Positions 24,541-33,726 of a stretch of DNA of 64,000 nt are shown one piece after another. The notes beneath the pieces are model-generated. The model saw only the letters and a list, made by a program, of their open reading frames with translations. It ran no database searches and was not told the origin of the DNA. Made by a program: the position numbers and the translations under genes. The DNA comes from Syntrophorhabdaceae bacterium. Its GTDB lineage: Bacteria > Desulfobacterota > Syntrophorhabdia > Syntrophorhabdales > Syntrophorhabdaceae. Every line of letters starts with the position of its first letter. Positions within the stretch are counted from its first letter, which is position 1. Location of the stretch: NCBI GenBank assembly GCA_036504895.1, contig DASXUJ010000024.1:1-64000 (forward strand), read 5' to 3'.

Positions 24541-25368
24541 ATGGTCCTCAAGGTCATCCTTTTTCTCCTCACCTGTGCTTCCACCTATTTCGTGCAGGGC
24601 TTCGCTTACAGTGTGGCCCTTATGGCCATACTTCTCTCCCACGAGATGGGCCACTACTTTATGACCATGAGGTACGGCATACCCGCCACCCTCCCCTATT
24701 TCATCCCCTTTCCCCTTTCTCCCTTCGGCACCTTCGGGGCGATCATAAAGATGAAAGGTGTGGTCACGGACAAAAGGGCGCTCTTCGATATCGGTGTTGC
24801 AGGCCCCCTTTCGGGATTTATAGTCGCCATCCCCTTCATCGTGCTAGGCATAAAGTGGTCTACGGTGCGGGCCATCACCCCTGATATGGATGGATTTATC
24901 CAATTGGGAGACCCCATGATGTTCAGGCTCCTCGAAAGCCTGCTCGTGGGACCCATACCCGCCGGTCACGACCTGGTGCTCCACCCTTTCGGATACGCGG
25001 GATGGGTGGGCCTCTTCGTCACCGCCTTAAACCTTCTGCCCGTCGGCCAGCTCGACGGCGGCCACATCCTCTACGCCCTCTTCGGCCAACGAAGCAAGTG
25101 GGTCTTCATGGCCGTAATCTTCGCCCTCGCCGCAACCGCCATCCTCTACAATCCCGGCTGGCTCCTCCTCGTAGTCCTCCTCCTCATCTTCGGCATGCGC
25201 CACCCCCAGCCCACAGACGCCTCCACTCCGCTCGACAAAAGAAGAAAGCTCTTCGCCCTGGTGATCCTCCTAATATTCCTCCTCTCTTTCACCCCCGCCC
25301 CCTTTCCGGAAACCACCTTCGATAAAATTTTCGAGCCCGAGCCCGCCACCGAGAAAATAGAAGTGTAG
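24541..25368 (+). CDS. Site-2-type membrane metalloprotease (M50)
   Basis: 275 aa with about six hydrophobic segments. The zinc motif HEMGH lies in the first part (LLSHEMGHYF) and the third ligand motif NLLPVGQLDGGH comes near residue 170, in the S2P order. No PDZ domain is present, so it is a compact S2P of the soil/thermophile type (also called FtsH-independent site-2 protease family), unlike RseP. Such enzymes cut proteins within the membrane in signalling. It follows holA with 3 bp between them. The substrate is unknown. Confidence 0.88.
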   Translation: MVLKVILFLLTCASTYFVQGFAYSVALMAILLSHEMGHYFMTMRYGIPATLPYFIPFPLSPFGTFGAIIKMKGVVTDKRALFDIGVAGPLSGFIVAIPFIVLGIKWSTVRAITPDMDGFIQLGDPMMFRLLESLLVGPIPAGHDLVLHPFGYAGWVGLFVTALNLLPVGQLDGGHILYALFGQRSKWVFMAVIFALAATAILYNPGWLLLVVLLLIFGMRHPQPTDASTPLDKRRKLFALVILLIFLLSFTPAPFPETTFDKIFEPEPATEKIEV

Positions 25369-25377
25369 ATTAAAGGC

Positions 25378-25409
25378 AGTCTCTAGTCTCTAGTCTCTAG
25401 TCTCTAGTC
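25378..25409 (+). repeat. 7-bp tandem repeat (AGTCTCT), about 4.5 units
   Basis: Four full AGTCTCT units plus AGTC, directly after the M50 protease gene. Slipped-strand copy changes are likely. It is not a CRISPR: units are 7 bp with no spacers. Confidence 0.85.
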
Positions 25410-25609
25410 AAACAATAAGGTAAAAGTCTTCGAGCTGCGCGAGCGAAAAAGGAGGTTTTTGTTAGCTTTTGCGGATTGGCTAAACCATGTGAGTCGTGAC
25501 GGGCTGTATTCTTTCGCTCAGCTAGGCGACTAGGAAAAGCGAAAGAAAGTCCGCCCATGGCGACAGCACATAAGCGTGAATTGGAAGTGGGAACTGTGAG
25601 GAATATTCC

Positions 25610-25697
25610 AGCGTGATGTAGCTCGCACAGCGAGCGAGAGGGGGAGGCTCGGTCGGCTTTTGCCGAGCGAGGGGGCGACGTGAGCCCCCTTAAATTG
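25610..25697 (+). repeat. 88-bp structured repeat, copy 1
   Basis: Nearly the same as 25834-25921. It begins AGCGTGATGTA and holds two hairpins: CTCG/CGGC pairing with GCCG/CGAG around TTTT-type loops, then GGGGGC with GCCCCC, followed here by TTAAATT. Plus-strand transcripts from holA and the protease run into it, so it may end them, weakly. Confidence 0.75.
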
Positions 25698-25833
25698 CAC
25701 GTCGAGGAGAGGGACGACGCGGGCAACGACGCTGTGCGGAAGAAGACAGGGCGGCCACAGAGCGAAATAGAGTTCGCTCCTCCCGATCGCACACCAGCGG
25801 ATATCGAAACATGTAAATTATTGGAATTGTCCT

Positions 25834-25921
25834 AGCGTGATGTAACTCGCACAGCAAGCGAGAGGGGGAGGCTCGTTCGGCTTATGCCGAGCGAGGGGGC
25901 GACGCAAGCCCCCTTTTATTG
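25834..25921 (+). repeat. 88-bp structured repeat, copy 2, with terminator-like end
   Basis: About 80 of 88 positions match copy 1 by eye. Its last hairpin GGGGGC/GCCCCC is followed by TTTTATT, a good rho-independent terminator on the plus strand. Its right end overlaps the stop codon of the minus-strand lipoprotein gene. Between the copies (25698-25833) and before copy 1 (25410-25609) I see no gene. Confidence 0.75.
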
Positions 25922-26533
25922 GAAGACGGGGGTGTAGTGGGTGGGGGGCCCCATGTTCAGGCTTGCGATTACTTCCGAGTCGGAGACGGTCTCCGCGAAG
26001 CTTTTGTTGCCGTTCCTGATGTTTTGCAGGTCGTCATTGCTCAGGTAGAGGATGACGTATTCTATGAAGCCGCCTGCTTCCTTGCATTGAGAATAGTCGC
26101 GTACGGGCCAGAAGATCCCTAATGCCAGGCCTTCGGCGCCGCTTTTCTCGATCTCTTCTTTTTTCGCATAGGCCAGGTATTTTTCGGCGTAGGCGCCTAC
26201 GACCTTGGAGAACCTCTGCTCTGGCTTGGTGGAGGCCTCGTCGAAGACGATTTCGGAGGGCCTTACGCTGACCATGAGGTAGTAATGGGGTACATCGACC
26301 TCGTCTTTCAGGGTGGTAAAACCGATCCCTTCTTTATAGACGTCTATTTTTGCCCTTGTGAGGCGGGTATATATCTCATGAAGGAGGGGCTTGTTCTTTT
26401 CATGGAGGGTCCTGAGCTGGGCTTCCGCGTAGGTGGTCTTTATGCCTTCCTGCTCGTTCTTCGCCATTTGTACGGGTCCCGCGGCGCAGGAGAGGACGGA
26501 CAAGGAGAGAAGGATCGGGATGAGAAATTTCAT
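25916..26533 (-). CDS. Lipoprotein of unknown function
   Basis: 205 aa with a lipoprotein signal: MKFLIPILLSLSVLSC, so Cys16 would carry the lipid. AAGGAG precedes the ATG. The mature part is hydrophilic, with HYYLMVSVRPSEI and VGAYAEKYLAYAKKEEIEKSG, and no family I know. It is 1 bp downstream of the merR gene on the same strand and so may be part of the long thrS-infC-...-merR transcript. The gene end overlaps a structured repeat. Role unknown; inner or outer membrane. Confidence 0.75.
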   Translation of the reverse strand: MKFLIPILLSLSVLSCAAGPVQMAKNEQEGIKTTYAEAQLRTLHEKNKPLLHEIYTRLTRAKIDVYKEGIGFTTLKDEVDVPHYYLMVSVRPSEIVFDEASTKPEQRFSKVVGAYAEKYLAYAKKEEIEKSGAEGLALGIFWPVRDYSQCKEAGGFIEYVILYLSNDDLQNIRNGNKSFAETVSDSEVIASLNMGPPTHYTPVFQ

Positions 26534-26534
26534 G

Positions 26535-26843
26535 TCATACTCCTTTTTTTAGGATCTCCACGATCTGGATCAGCTCGTCCCTGATCTCGTCGAGGATGTG
26601 GCGATCGGTCAGGTACTTCTTTGCCCCGTCGATGGTAAACCTTTTTTCATAGAGAAGTTTCTTGATGGCGATGATTGCGTCCAGGTCTTTTCGCTTATAG
26701 AGCCGCTGTCCCTTCGAGCTCTTGGCGGGTCTGATATCCTTGAATTCCTGTTCCCAGTACCGGAGCACATGAGGTTTCAGGCCCGTTATAAGGCATACCT
26801 CCTTGATCCGGTAGAACATCCTTTCAGGGATATTTTCACGCAT
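26535..26843 (-). CDS. MerR-family regulator
   Basis: 102 aa: one MerR-type winged HTH (FYRIKEVCLITGLKPHVLRYW, given in parts RIKEVCLITG and KPHVLRYWEQEF) with GQRLYKRKDLD in the wing, then a short dimer helix, no sensor domain. This compact MerR regularly follows ihfA downstream of pheST in Deltaproteobacteria, so its position is typical. It lies 6 bp downstream of ihfA. Its target is unknown; it does not look like a metal sensor, as the metal cysteines are absent. Confidence 0.88.
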   Translation of the reverse strand: MRENIPERMFYRIKEVCLITGLKPHVLRYWEQEFKDIRPAKSSKGQRLYKRKDLDAIIAIKKLLYEKRFTIDGAKKYLTDRHILDEIRDELIQIVEILKKGV

Positions 26844-26849
26844 TTTTTA

Positions 26850-27137
26850 TCATTTTCTGCTTCTGCTATTTATCTCATCCTTAAGAACCTGGCTCAGCCG
26901 GAAATTGAGCACCTTTCGCTCCGATATCTCTATCTCTTCCCCTGTCTGGGGGTTTCTGCCTCTTCTGGCCTTCTTCTGTTTCACGATAAAATTGCCAAAG
27001 CCCGATATTTTTACGTTTTCCCCATCGGCGAGTGTCTTCTTTATCGATTCGAAGAAGGCATCCACGATATTTGCACACTCCCTTCTGGAAAATCCGAGTT
27101 TCTCATATAAATTAGTTACGATTTCTAATTTTGTCAT
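26850..27137 (-). CDS. ihfA: Integration host factor, alpha subunit type
   Basis: 95 aa DNA-bending protein of the HU/IHF family. MTKLEIVTNLYEKLGFSRRE at the start, then GFGNFIVKQKKARRGRNPQT with the intercalating Pro, and ISERKVLNFRLSQVLKD at the end. It is named IhfA by position after pheT, as in E. coli and Deltaproteobacteria, but an HU role is possible. AAGGAGG precedes the ATG. IHF bends DNA for sigma-54 promoters among others, and a sigma-54 activator is encoded elsewhere in the window. Confidence 0.92.
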   Translation of the reverse strand: MTKLEIVTNLYEKLGFSRRECANIVDAFFESIKKTLADGENVKISGFGNFIVKQKKARRGRNPQTGEEIEISERKVLNFRLSQVLKDEINSRSRK

Positions 27138-27149
27138 GCTCCATCCTCC

Positions 27150-29534
27150 TTACGTTCTCAACGTGACGCCGTTTATATTAGTAAGCTCTCTTATGATCCG
27201 CTCCTGCAGCTCATTCACGGTCTCGTCCGTGAGCGTATCTTCCAGGGATTGGAAGATTACCCTGAGCGCAATGGACCGCATCTCCTTCTTAAATACATCG
27301 AATATCCCCACATGACGTATGAGGGGGGAAACTTTCTTGATGATCTCCACGAGATCCGCCACCGGGACCGAATCTTCGGCGAGGAACGAAAAGTCTCTCG
27401 ATGCCTGGGGATACCGGGGTATGGGACTATATTGCACCCGGGCCGGTCCTCTCGCGAGCATTATATCAAATCTCAATTCCCCGCAGTAGACTTTTTGCTC
27501 GATCTCATAGGATGCGGCCACCTCGTCCTTCAGTTCGCCTATCCACCCCGCGTTCATGCCGTTATCGAGGATCACATCTCCTGCCCGGCTCGCATTCAGA
27601 AAAGGCTGGCTGCTTCTTACGAGGGTGAAGCCGATGCCGAAGCGCGCGAGAAGCCCTTCAAGCACCCCCTTCAAATCAAAAAAATCATCCTCCGCGACAG
27701 GCTCCCTCCAGTAATAGTCCCTCTCCTTACCGGTCATGACAAAGGAGATGGAAGGGTGTTCGCGGGGCAGGTCTTTGCCGGGGTCCGGAATAAAGACCTT
27801 TCCCGTCTCGAAAAACCTGAGGTTTTTTGAGCCCCTGTTGATATTATATCCCACCGCCTTCAGGATGCCCGGAGTGATGAGGGTCCTCATTACGGCATAA
27901 TCCTTGGCCAGGGGGTTCATGATGGGGACGTAGGAGGCCCTCTCGTCCGTAGGGGGCAAAAGGAAATTGGCGATATCGGCGACGCCCGAGAAGCTGAAGT
28001 TTATGAGCTCGTAAAAACCGGCGGCGATGAGGTATTCTTTTACCTTCGCCCCATAGCGCTCGGTATCACTTATTTTCGGAGGTTGGACGGTGATGACGGG
28101 CATGGTGGCGGGAATGCGGTCGTATCCGTAGATGCGGGCCACTTCCTCTATCAGGTCCGCATATTCCACGATATCATGCCTGAAGGGCGGGATGGAGACG
28201 GTAATCTTCCCCTGGGCCTCTTCGAGGACAAAGACATCGATCGATTTCAGGGCGCTTATCACCTGGTGCTGCTCTATGGGCGTCCCCACGATCTCGTTTA
28301 TCCGTGCGAAGCTCAAGGTGATGGTCCTCTTTTCACTCCGCTCGTAGACCTCCTGCTTTCCCTTTACCACGGCGCCGCCGGAGATGGTGTGCATGAGGTA
28401 GATCGCCCTCTCGGCCGCGAGATCGGTGGTATCGATATCGATACCCTTCTCGAACCTCAGGGATGCTTCCGATTTGAGCCCAAGCCTTCTGGCGGTCCTT
28501 CTGATATAGAGGGGGTTGAAAAAGGCGCTTTCCAACGCGACGTTCGTGGTATTCGCGCTGATCTCCGAATTCTCGCCGCCCATGATGCCTGCCACGGCAA
28601 CCGGGCCCTCGCCGTCACATATGAGGATGTCGCCGGCGAATAGGTCGCGGTCCTGACCGTCCAGGGTCCTGAACTTCATGGCGTCTTGCGCGACCCTCAC
28701 ATCGATTCGTGTGCCCCTGATCTTGTCGTAATCGAAAGAGTGGAGAGGCTGGCCGAGCTCGAGCATGATATAATTGGTCACATCGACAATGGAATTGATG
28801 GGCCTCATGCCCGATTTTATGATTCTGTTGCGCATCCAGAAAGGCGAAGGCACGATGGAGATGCCCTTCAGCATCATGAGCACATAGCGGGGACAGGCGG
28901 CGAGGTCGTGGATCTGAAGGGAGATATGATCCTTCACGTTCCCTTCCCCGGAGTCGATCTTGAAGAGCGGCAGCTTCGCCCGCTGTTTCAGGATGCTTCC
29001 CACTTCCCTGGCTATGCCGTAGATGGAAAGGCAGTCGCCCCTGTTGGGGGGCACGCTCACGTCGAGCACCGTGTCCCGGATACCGGGCTGGTCCGCGAGT
29101 GCCTGGCCGATCACGAATTCTTCCGGCAGGATGAAGATGCCGCTATGGTCGTCGGAAATGGTGAGCTCCTTTTCCGAACAGAGCATGCCTTCCGACTCTA
29201 TGCCCCTGACTGGCCTTTTTTCAATCAGGAAGTCGCCCTGGAGCCGGGCGCCCACAGTAGCCACGGGGACCTTGTCCCCAACCTTGATATTACTTGCGCC
29301 GCAGACGATCGAGAGGGCGTCGCCCCCTGCATCCACTTTGCATAGAGTCAGCTTGTCCGCTTTCGGGTGCTTCTCCATGTGGACGATCCTTCCCACCTTC
29401 ACGCCTTCGAAGGAAGGAACGATCTCCTCCACGGACTCTACTTCAAGGCCCCTCATGGTAAGCCTTGACGCCACCTCATGGGGACCCATCTCGATTACCA
29501 CAAACTCCTTCAGCCACTCGAACGGGATTCTCAC
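27150..29534 (-). CDS. pheT: Phenylalanine-tRNA ligase beta subunit
   Basis: 794 aa, usual length. Seen in order: N-terminal tRNA-binding (EMAP-like) part with VGRIVHMEKHPKADKL, then B3/B4 with RYVLMMLKG, MRPINSIVDVTNYIMLELGQ (split as MRPINSIVDVTNY and MLELGQPLHSFD), B5, the catalytic-like core, and a C-terminal FDX-ACB domain (PRYPQASRDFSFL). Forms the alpha2-beta2 enzyme with PheS that charges tRNA-Phe; the beta subunit also edits. It lies 9 bp downstream of pheS. Confidence 0.98.
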   Translation of the reverse strand: MRIPFEWLKEFVVIEMGPHEVASRLTMRGLEVESVEEIVPSFEGVKVGRIVHMEKHPKADKLTLCKVDAGGDALSIVCGASNIKVGDKVPVATVGARLQGDFLIEKRPVRGIESEGMLCSEKELTISDDHSGIFILPEEFVIGQALADQPGIRDTVLDVSVPPNRGDCLSIYGIAREVGSILKQRAKLPLFKIDSGEGNVKDHISLQIHDLAACPRYVLMMLKGISIVPSPFWMRNRIIKSGMRPINSIVDVTNYIMLELGQPLHSFDYDKIRGTRIDVRVAQDAMKFRTLDGQDRDLFAGDILICDGEGPVAVAGIMGGENSEISANTTNVALESAFFNPLYIRRTARRLGLKSEASLRFEKGIDIDTTDLAAERAIYLMHTISGGAVVKGKQEVYERSEKRTITLSFARINEIVGTPIEQHQVISALKSIDVFVLEEAQGKITVSIPPFRHDIVEYADLIEEVARIYGYDRIPATMPVITVQPPKISDTERYGAKVKEYLIAAGFYELINFSFSGVADIANFLLPPTDERASYVPIMNPLAKDYAVMRTLITPGILKAVGYNINRGSKNLRFFETGKVFIPDPGKDLPREHPSISFVMTGKERDYYWREPVAEDDFFDLKGVLEGLLARFGIGFTLVRSSQPFLNASRAGDVILDNGMNAGWIGELKDEVAASYEIEQKVYCGELRFDIMLARGPARVQYSPIPRYPQASRDFSFLAEDSVPVADLVEIIKKVSPLIRHVGIFDVFKKEMRSIALRVIFQSLEDTLTDETVNELQERIIRELTNINGVTLRT

Positions 29535-29543
29535 GATCTTACC

Positions 29544-30554
29544 TCAGAACTGGGAAAGAAATCTGATGTCATGGTAGTAAAACTGCCTGATGTCGTCTAT
29601 TCCAAATTTCAGCATGGCAATCCTCTCGACCCCCATCCCGAAGGCGAAGCCGCTCACCTCTTCGGGATCGTAGCCCACGCCCCGGAGCACCTGGGGATGG
29701 ACCACACCGGAACCAAGTATCTCGAGCCACCCCGTCTCTTTGCAGAGCCTGCACCCTTTGCCCTTACAGATGACGCACCCTATGTCTATCTCCGCGGAGG
29801 GCTCGGTAAAGGGAAAATAGCTCGGCCTGAACCTGACGGGCGTCTCCGCCCCGAATATCTCCTGGATAAAAAGGGTGAGAATGCCTTTCAGATCGGAAAA
29901 CCTTACTCCCTTGTCCACCATGAGCCCCTCCACCTGATGAAACATGGGGGTATGGGAGACGTCCTGATCGCATCGATAGACGGAGCCGGGTGAGATAATC
30001 CTCACGGGAGGCAACTGGGACTCCATCACGCGCACCTGCATGGGCGACGTATGGGTGCGAAGCACCACCCCCGGCTTTACGTAAAAGGTATCCTGCATGT
30101 CCCGCGCAGGATGGTCCTGGGGAATATTCAGGGCCTCGAAATTGTAGTATTCGGTCTCGATATTCGGCCCTTCGGCCACGGAGAAGCCGAGAGAGGAGAA
30201 GATGCGGACGATCTCATCGAAGGTCTGGGTTATGGGATGTTTCCTGCCCACCACAGGCTGCTTGCCGGGCATGGTGATATCGATCCACGACCGTGCCTGC
30301 TGCCTCGCCTTCTCTTCCTCCACGAATTGGCTCTCGATCCCGGAGAGCCTCGCCTCTGCGCCTACCTTTAGGTTGTTGATCTCTTTTCCGAAGACCTTCC
30401 GCTCTTCTTTATCGAGGGATTTCAGCCCTTCCAGGTACTCCGCGAAGAGACCTTTTCTTCCCAGGAGGGAGAGTTTGAGGTTCTTGAGGTCTTCAATAGT
30501 CCGAATAGACGATATTCCGCCTTCGACCTTCTCACTCAACTCTTCTATATTCAA
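29544..30554 (-). CDS. pheS: Phenylalanine-tRNA ligase alpha subunit
   Basis: 336 aa, usual length. Class II catalytic motifs: GRKHPITQTFDEIVRIFSSLG (parts GRKHPITQ and DEIVRIF), FYVKPGVVLRTHTSP-like motif 2, RCDQDVSHTPMFHQVEG, and GFAFGMGVERIAMLKFGIDD (parts GFAFGMGVERIAML and FGIDDIRQF) as motif 3. A zinc-type CVICKGKGCRLCKETG stretch is present, as in many bacterial alpha subunits. Upstream of it is a stem-loop with a T-run after rplT, so part of its expression may be set by attenuation. Confidence 0.98.
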   Translation of the reverse strand: MNIEELSEKVEGGISSIRTIEDLKNLKLSLLGRKGLFAEYLEGLKSLDKEERKVFGKEINNLKVGAEARLSGIESQFVEEEKARQQARSWIDITMPGKQPVVGRKHPITQTFDEIVRIFSSLGFSVAEGPNIETEYYNFEALNIPQDHPARDMQDTFYVKPGVVLRTHTSPMQVRVMESQLPPVRIISPGSVYRCDQDVSHTPMFHQVEGLMVDKGVRFSDLKGILTLFIQEIFGAETPVRFRPSYFPFTEPSAEIDIGCVICKGKGCRLCKETGWLEILGSGVVHPQVLRGVGYDPEEVSGFAFGMGVERIAMLKFGIDDIRQFYYHDIRFLSQF

Positions 30555-30598
30555 GATTCACCTTTCACGTAGAAAACGGGCAGGACCCGCCTGCCGAC

Positions 30599-30648
30599 AA
30601 AAAATCCGGAAGTTGACGGGGCCTCATACGAGCGTCTCTCTTCCGGAT
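30599..30648 (-). terminator. Terminator/attenuator between rplT and pheS
   Basis: On the minus strand ATCCGGAAG pairs with CTTCCGGAT (9 bp) around a 27-nt loop and ends in a run of six T. It lies just after rplT and before pheS. E. coli pheST is controlled by an attenuator with a Phe-rich leader peptide; I looked for a Phe-rich leader here and did not find one, so a plain partial terminator is more likely. Confidence 0.7.
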
Positions 30649-30653
30649 TCCGA

Positions 30654-31025
30654 TCATGCTGACGGCTGCGCCACCATCACCTCTTTCACCTTCGTCACTA
30701 CCTTCGCGAACCCGGAGGGATCGTTGATCGCCATATCGGCGAGGGACTTACGGTTAAGGTCTATACTGGCGGTCTTCAACCCGTTTATGAACCTGCTGTA
30801 GGTGATTCCGTAGGGTCTGCATGCCGCGTTGATCCTCACGATCCACAGGGCCCTGTAATCCCTTTTCCTCTGCTTCCTTCCGCTGTATGCGTACTTGAGC
30901 GCCTTGAAGACCGCGCGCTTGGCCACGCTATAGGTAGTCCTCCTGCTCTCATACATACCCCTCGCCAGCTTAAGGATCTTCTTCCTTCTTCTTCTCGCTT
31001 TTACTCCACGTTTTGCCCTTGGCAT
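30654..31025 (-). CDS. rplT: Ribosomal protein L20
   Basis: 123 aa. [20 protein letters not shown] is the L20 N-terminus, then [20 protein letters not shown] and YSRFINGL. L20 is an early assembly protein of the 50S subunit and a translational repressor of its own operon in E. coli. It sits 20 bp after rpmI, in the standard infC-rpmI-rplT order. Confidence 0.98.
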   Translation of the reverse strand: MPRAKRGVKARRRRKKILKLARGMYESRRTTYSVAKRAVFKALKYAYSGRKQRKRDYRALWIVRINAACRPYGITYSRFINGLKTASIDLNRKSLADMAINDPSGFAKVVTKVKEVMVAQPSA

Positions 31026-31045
31026 GTTCTACTCCTCAAAAATTA

Positions 31046-31243
31046 TTATAGGTAAGGTATGAGTGACCTGATCCGTTTCGCATCGGTGGAATGGACCGTG
31101 TCGGGCTTGGACAGCCGTGCCTTCTCTTTCGGTGACTTGGAAGAGAGGAGGTGGCTATGGTACGCCTTTGACCTCTTTATCTTTCCCTTTGCGGTGATCT
31201 TCACCCGCTTTGCTAATCCTCTGTGCGTCTTTACCTTCGGCAT
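31046..31243 (-). CDS. rpmI: Ribosomal protein L35
   Basis: 65 aa, MPKVKTHRGLAKRVKITAKG and KRSKAYHSHLL give the family. Small basic protein of the 50S subunit. It lies 13 bp after infC and before rplT, as in most bacteria. Confidence 0.98.
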   Translation of the reverse strand: MPKVKTHRGLAKRVKITAKGKIKRSKAYHSHLLSSKSPKEKARLSKPDTVHSTDAKRIRSLIPYL

Positions 31244-31256
31244 CTAAAATCCTCCT

Positions 31257-31781
31257 CTATATCGGAGCGAATACCATCACGATATTCCTTCCGTCGAATC
31301 TCGGCTTCTGTTCCAGGTCTCCTATATCCTTCAAAGATTCTATAATCCTTTGGGCCATCTTCTCCCCCATATCTACATGGAGAACTTCTCTGCCCTTAAA
31401 CATTATAATGATCTTCACCTTATCTCCCGCTTCAAGAAAATCCCGGATATGCTTGATCTTGAACTGGAGATCGTGTTCTTCGATCTTGAGACCGAGCTTC
31501 ATTTCCTTGAGCTGGATTATGGTCTGCTTCTTCTTCGCTTCCTGCGTCTTCTTCGCAGTCTGGTACTTGAATTTCCCGTAATCCATGATCTTGCACACAG
31601 GGGGAACTGCGGACGGTGAGACTTCCACCAGGTCCAGTTCCTGCTCTTTCGCCATCCTCATGGCGTCCAGCGTGGGAACTACACCCATCTGGGTCCCGTT
31701 TGCGTCGATCAGCCGCACTTCCCGTGACTTGATCTTCTCGTTGATATTGGCGTCTTTACTGTCCTTTGCTATGGAGCTCAC
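31257..31781 (-). CDS. infC: Translation initiation factor IF-3
   Basis: 174 aa. Both domains are present: an N-terminal part ([40 protein letters not shown]) and the C-terminal part ([29 protein letters not shown]). The start is GTG at 31781-31779, overlapping the thrS stop as GTGA, with AGGAGG inside thrS. Many bacteria use rare starts such as AUU for infC; here it is GTG, so the usual start-codon autoregulation may be weaker. IF-3 keeps free 30S subunits and checks initiator tRNA. Confidence 0.97.
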   Translation of the reverse strand: MSSIAKDSKDANINEKIKSREVRLIDANGTQMGVVPTLDAMRMAKEQELDLVEVSPSAVPPVCKIMDYGKFKYQTAKKTQEAKKKQTIIQLKEMKLGLKIEEHDLQFKIKHIRDFLEAGDKVKIIIMFKGREVLHVDMGEKMAQRIIESLKDIGDLEQKPRFDGRNIVMVFAPI

Positions 31782-33493
31782 CTCCTGGAGATATTTTCTT
31801 CCCTGATCCTGTCTATAAAATCTTTTATTTCAATATTCCTGAGTTCTTCGCCATCGCGGAGACGGACGGTGATAACCCCTGCTTCCATCTCTTTTTTGCC
31901 CGCGATCACCATGTAAGGTACCTTTTTTACCGTGGCCTCTCTTACTTTAAGACCGAGCTTCTCGTTGCGCACGTCCATCTCCACCCGGATCCCCTCGTCG
32001 ATCATCCGGTCATAGAGGGATTTTATATAGCCTTGCTGGTCGTCGGTAATATTCATGAGCACCGCCTGGACAGGCGAGAGCCACACAGGGAAACGGCCGC
32101 CGTAATGCTCGATGAGGACGCCGATGAACCGCTCCAGTGCGCCGAGGATCACCCTGTGGAGCATGACGGGCCGCTTGCGCTTGCCGTCGCTGTCTACGTA
32201 ATGGAGGTCGAACCGCTCGGGCAGGGCAAAGTCGCACTGTATGGTGGCGCACTGCCACTTCCTGCCGATGGCGTCTTTCAATTTAATGTCGATCTTGGGT
32301 CCGTAAAAGGCGCCGTCCCCTTCATTGATATCATAAGGCAGGCCCTGGTCGTCGAGCACCTCTTTCAGGACCTTTTCCGCCTTGTCCCAGTCCTCGATGG
32401 AGCCTATGAATTTCTCCGGCCTCGTGCTGATCTCCATCTCGAACTCGAAATTGAAGATCTTCATCACGTCCTGGACAAATTTGATGATGGCCACGATCTC
32501 CTCATGGAGCTGATCCTGCCTGAGGAAGATATGGGCATCGTCCTGGGTGAACTCCCTCACCCTCATGAGGCCGTGGAGAACGCCCGATTTTTCATGCCTG
32601 CAGACCGTGCCGAGCTCGAAATATCTGAGGGGCAGGTCGCGATAGCTTCTGATCTTCGATTTATAGACCATGATATGGGCGACACAGTTCATCGGCTTTA
32701 TGCCGTAATCGACCTCGTCCACCTTGGTAAAATACATGTTTTCGCGATAATTCTCGTAGTGGCCCGATTTTTTCCAGAGATCGACCTTGAGTATCTGGGG
32801 ACCGACGACGAATTGATACCCCCTCTTCAGGTGCTCCTTCCTCTCGAAATCTTCGAGGAGGTACCTGAGAAGCGCGCCATTGGGGTGGTAAATGACCAGG
32901 CCCGCGCCCACCTCGTCGGAGAGGCTGAAAAGCTCCAGGTCCTTCCCCAGCCTCCGGTGGTCCCTCTTCTTCACCTCTTCGAGGAACTGGAGGTACTCTT
33001 TTAAAGAAGCCTCATCCGGGAAGGCGGTGGCGTAAATCCTCGTGAGCATCTTGTTTCGCTCGTCGCCTTTCCAGTATGCTCCCGCGAGACTCAGGAGCTT
33101 GAACGCCTTTATTTCACCCGTGGAAGCGAGATGGGGTCCCCTGCAGAGGTCCGTGTACCCTTCCTGGGTATAGGTGCTCACCTCGTCATCCTCAATGGAT
33201 TCGAGAAGCTCCACCTTATATTTTTCGCCCATTTTGGCGAACATTTCCCGGGCTTCCTCCCGTTTTATCACTTTTCTGACGATAGGAAGGTTCCTCGCGG
33301 CAATCTGCCTCATCCGTTCCTCGATCTTCGGGAAATCCTCTTCCGTAAAGCCGGGGTCGTACTCGAAATCATAGTAAAATCCCGTCTCTATGGCGGGTCC
33401 GATCGCCACGAGGGCTTCGGGATAGAGCTCCTTCACCGCCTGGGCCATGAGGTGGGAGGCGCTATGTCGCAGTACTTCGAGGTCTTCTTTCAT
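31778..33493 (-). CDS. thrS: Threonine-tRNA ligase, short form without TGS domain
   Basis: 571 aa against about 640 in E. coli. It starts directly in the editing domain ([16 protein letters not shown]), so the TGS domain is missing. Editing motifs (HSASH, SDLCRGPH-like TDLCRGPHL) and class II motifs ([13 protein letters not shown], the Zn-type residues, and a C-terminal anticodon-binding part) are intact. It charges tRNA-Thr and is the first gene of the thrS-infC-rpmI-rplT-pheS-pheT-ihfA-merR string. TGS-less ThrRS occur in several lineages. I see no alternative upstream start in frame with a TGS domain. Confidence 0.96.
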   Translation of the reverse strand: MKEDLEVLRHSASHLMAQAVKELYPEALVAIGPAIETGFYYDFEYDPGFTEEDFPKIEERMRQIAARNLPIVRKVIKREEAREMFAKMGEKYKVELLESIEDDEVSTYTQEGYTDLCRGPHLASTGEIKAFKLLSLAGAYWKGDERNKMLTRIYATAFPDEASLKEYLQFLEEVKKRDHRRLGKDLELFSLSDEVGAGLVIYHPNGALLRYLLEDFERKEHLKRGYQFVVGPQILKVDLWKKSGHYENYRENMYFTKVDEVDYGIKPMNCVAHIMVYKSKIRSYRDLPLRYFELGTVCRHEKSGVLHGLMRVREFTQDDAHIFLRQDQLHEEIVAIIKFVQDVMKIFNFEFEMEISTRPEKFIGSIEDWDKAEKVLKEVLDDQGLPYDINEGDGAFYGPKIDIKLKDAIGRKWQCATIQCDFALPERFDLHYVDSDGKRKRPVMLHRVILGALERFIGVLIEHYGGRFPVWLSPVQAVLMNITDDQQGYIKSLYDRMIDEGIRVEMDVRNEKLGLKVREATVKKVPYMVIAGKKEMEAGVITVRLRDGEELRNIEIKDFIDRIREENISRR

Positions 33494-33726
33494 CGTTTCC
33501 GCTCTTCTCCGGTACTGATAAATAAAAGCACGCCGGACCTTAGGGTCAAATCAAGAGATATTATTACCATTTTTATCTTTCCCTTGTCAATTCTTATAGT
33601 TAACTCCGGCAAAAGAAAAATGGCGGTCTCGCCGGTTTTCCACGCCCCTGTCGGGCCCCGGGTCCTTGCCCCTCAAAAAAGCCTGTATTACAGTTATCGG
33701 AAAAGGCCGGGTTTTCGAAAGAGGCC

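Noticed and set aside
25378-25409. Possible CRISPR array
   Set aside because: The unit is only 7 bp and contiguous, so there are no spacers.
25397-25792. 131-aa minus-strand frame across the repeat gap
   Set aside because: It crosses a copy of the structured repeat and has low-complexity Ser/Arg content with no ribosome site.
30555-30653. Phe-rich leader peptide controlling pheST
   Set aside because: The short frame before the stem-loop has no run of Phe codons, so classical attenuation is not supported.
31766-33004. 412-aa plus-strand frame over thrS
   Set aside because: Mirror of ThrRS; His/Leu/Val-rich with no known domain.
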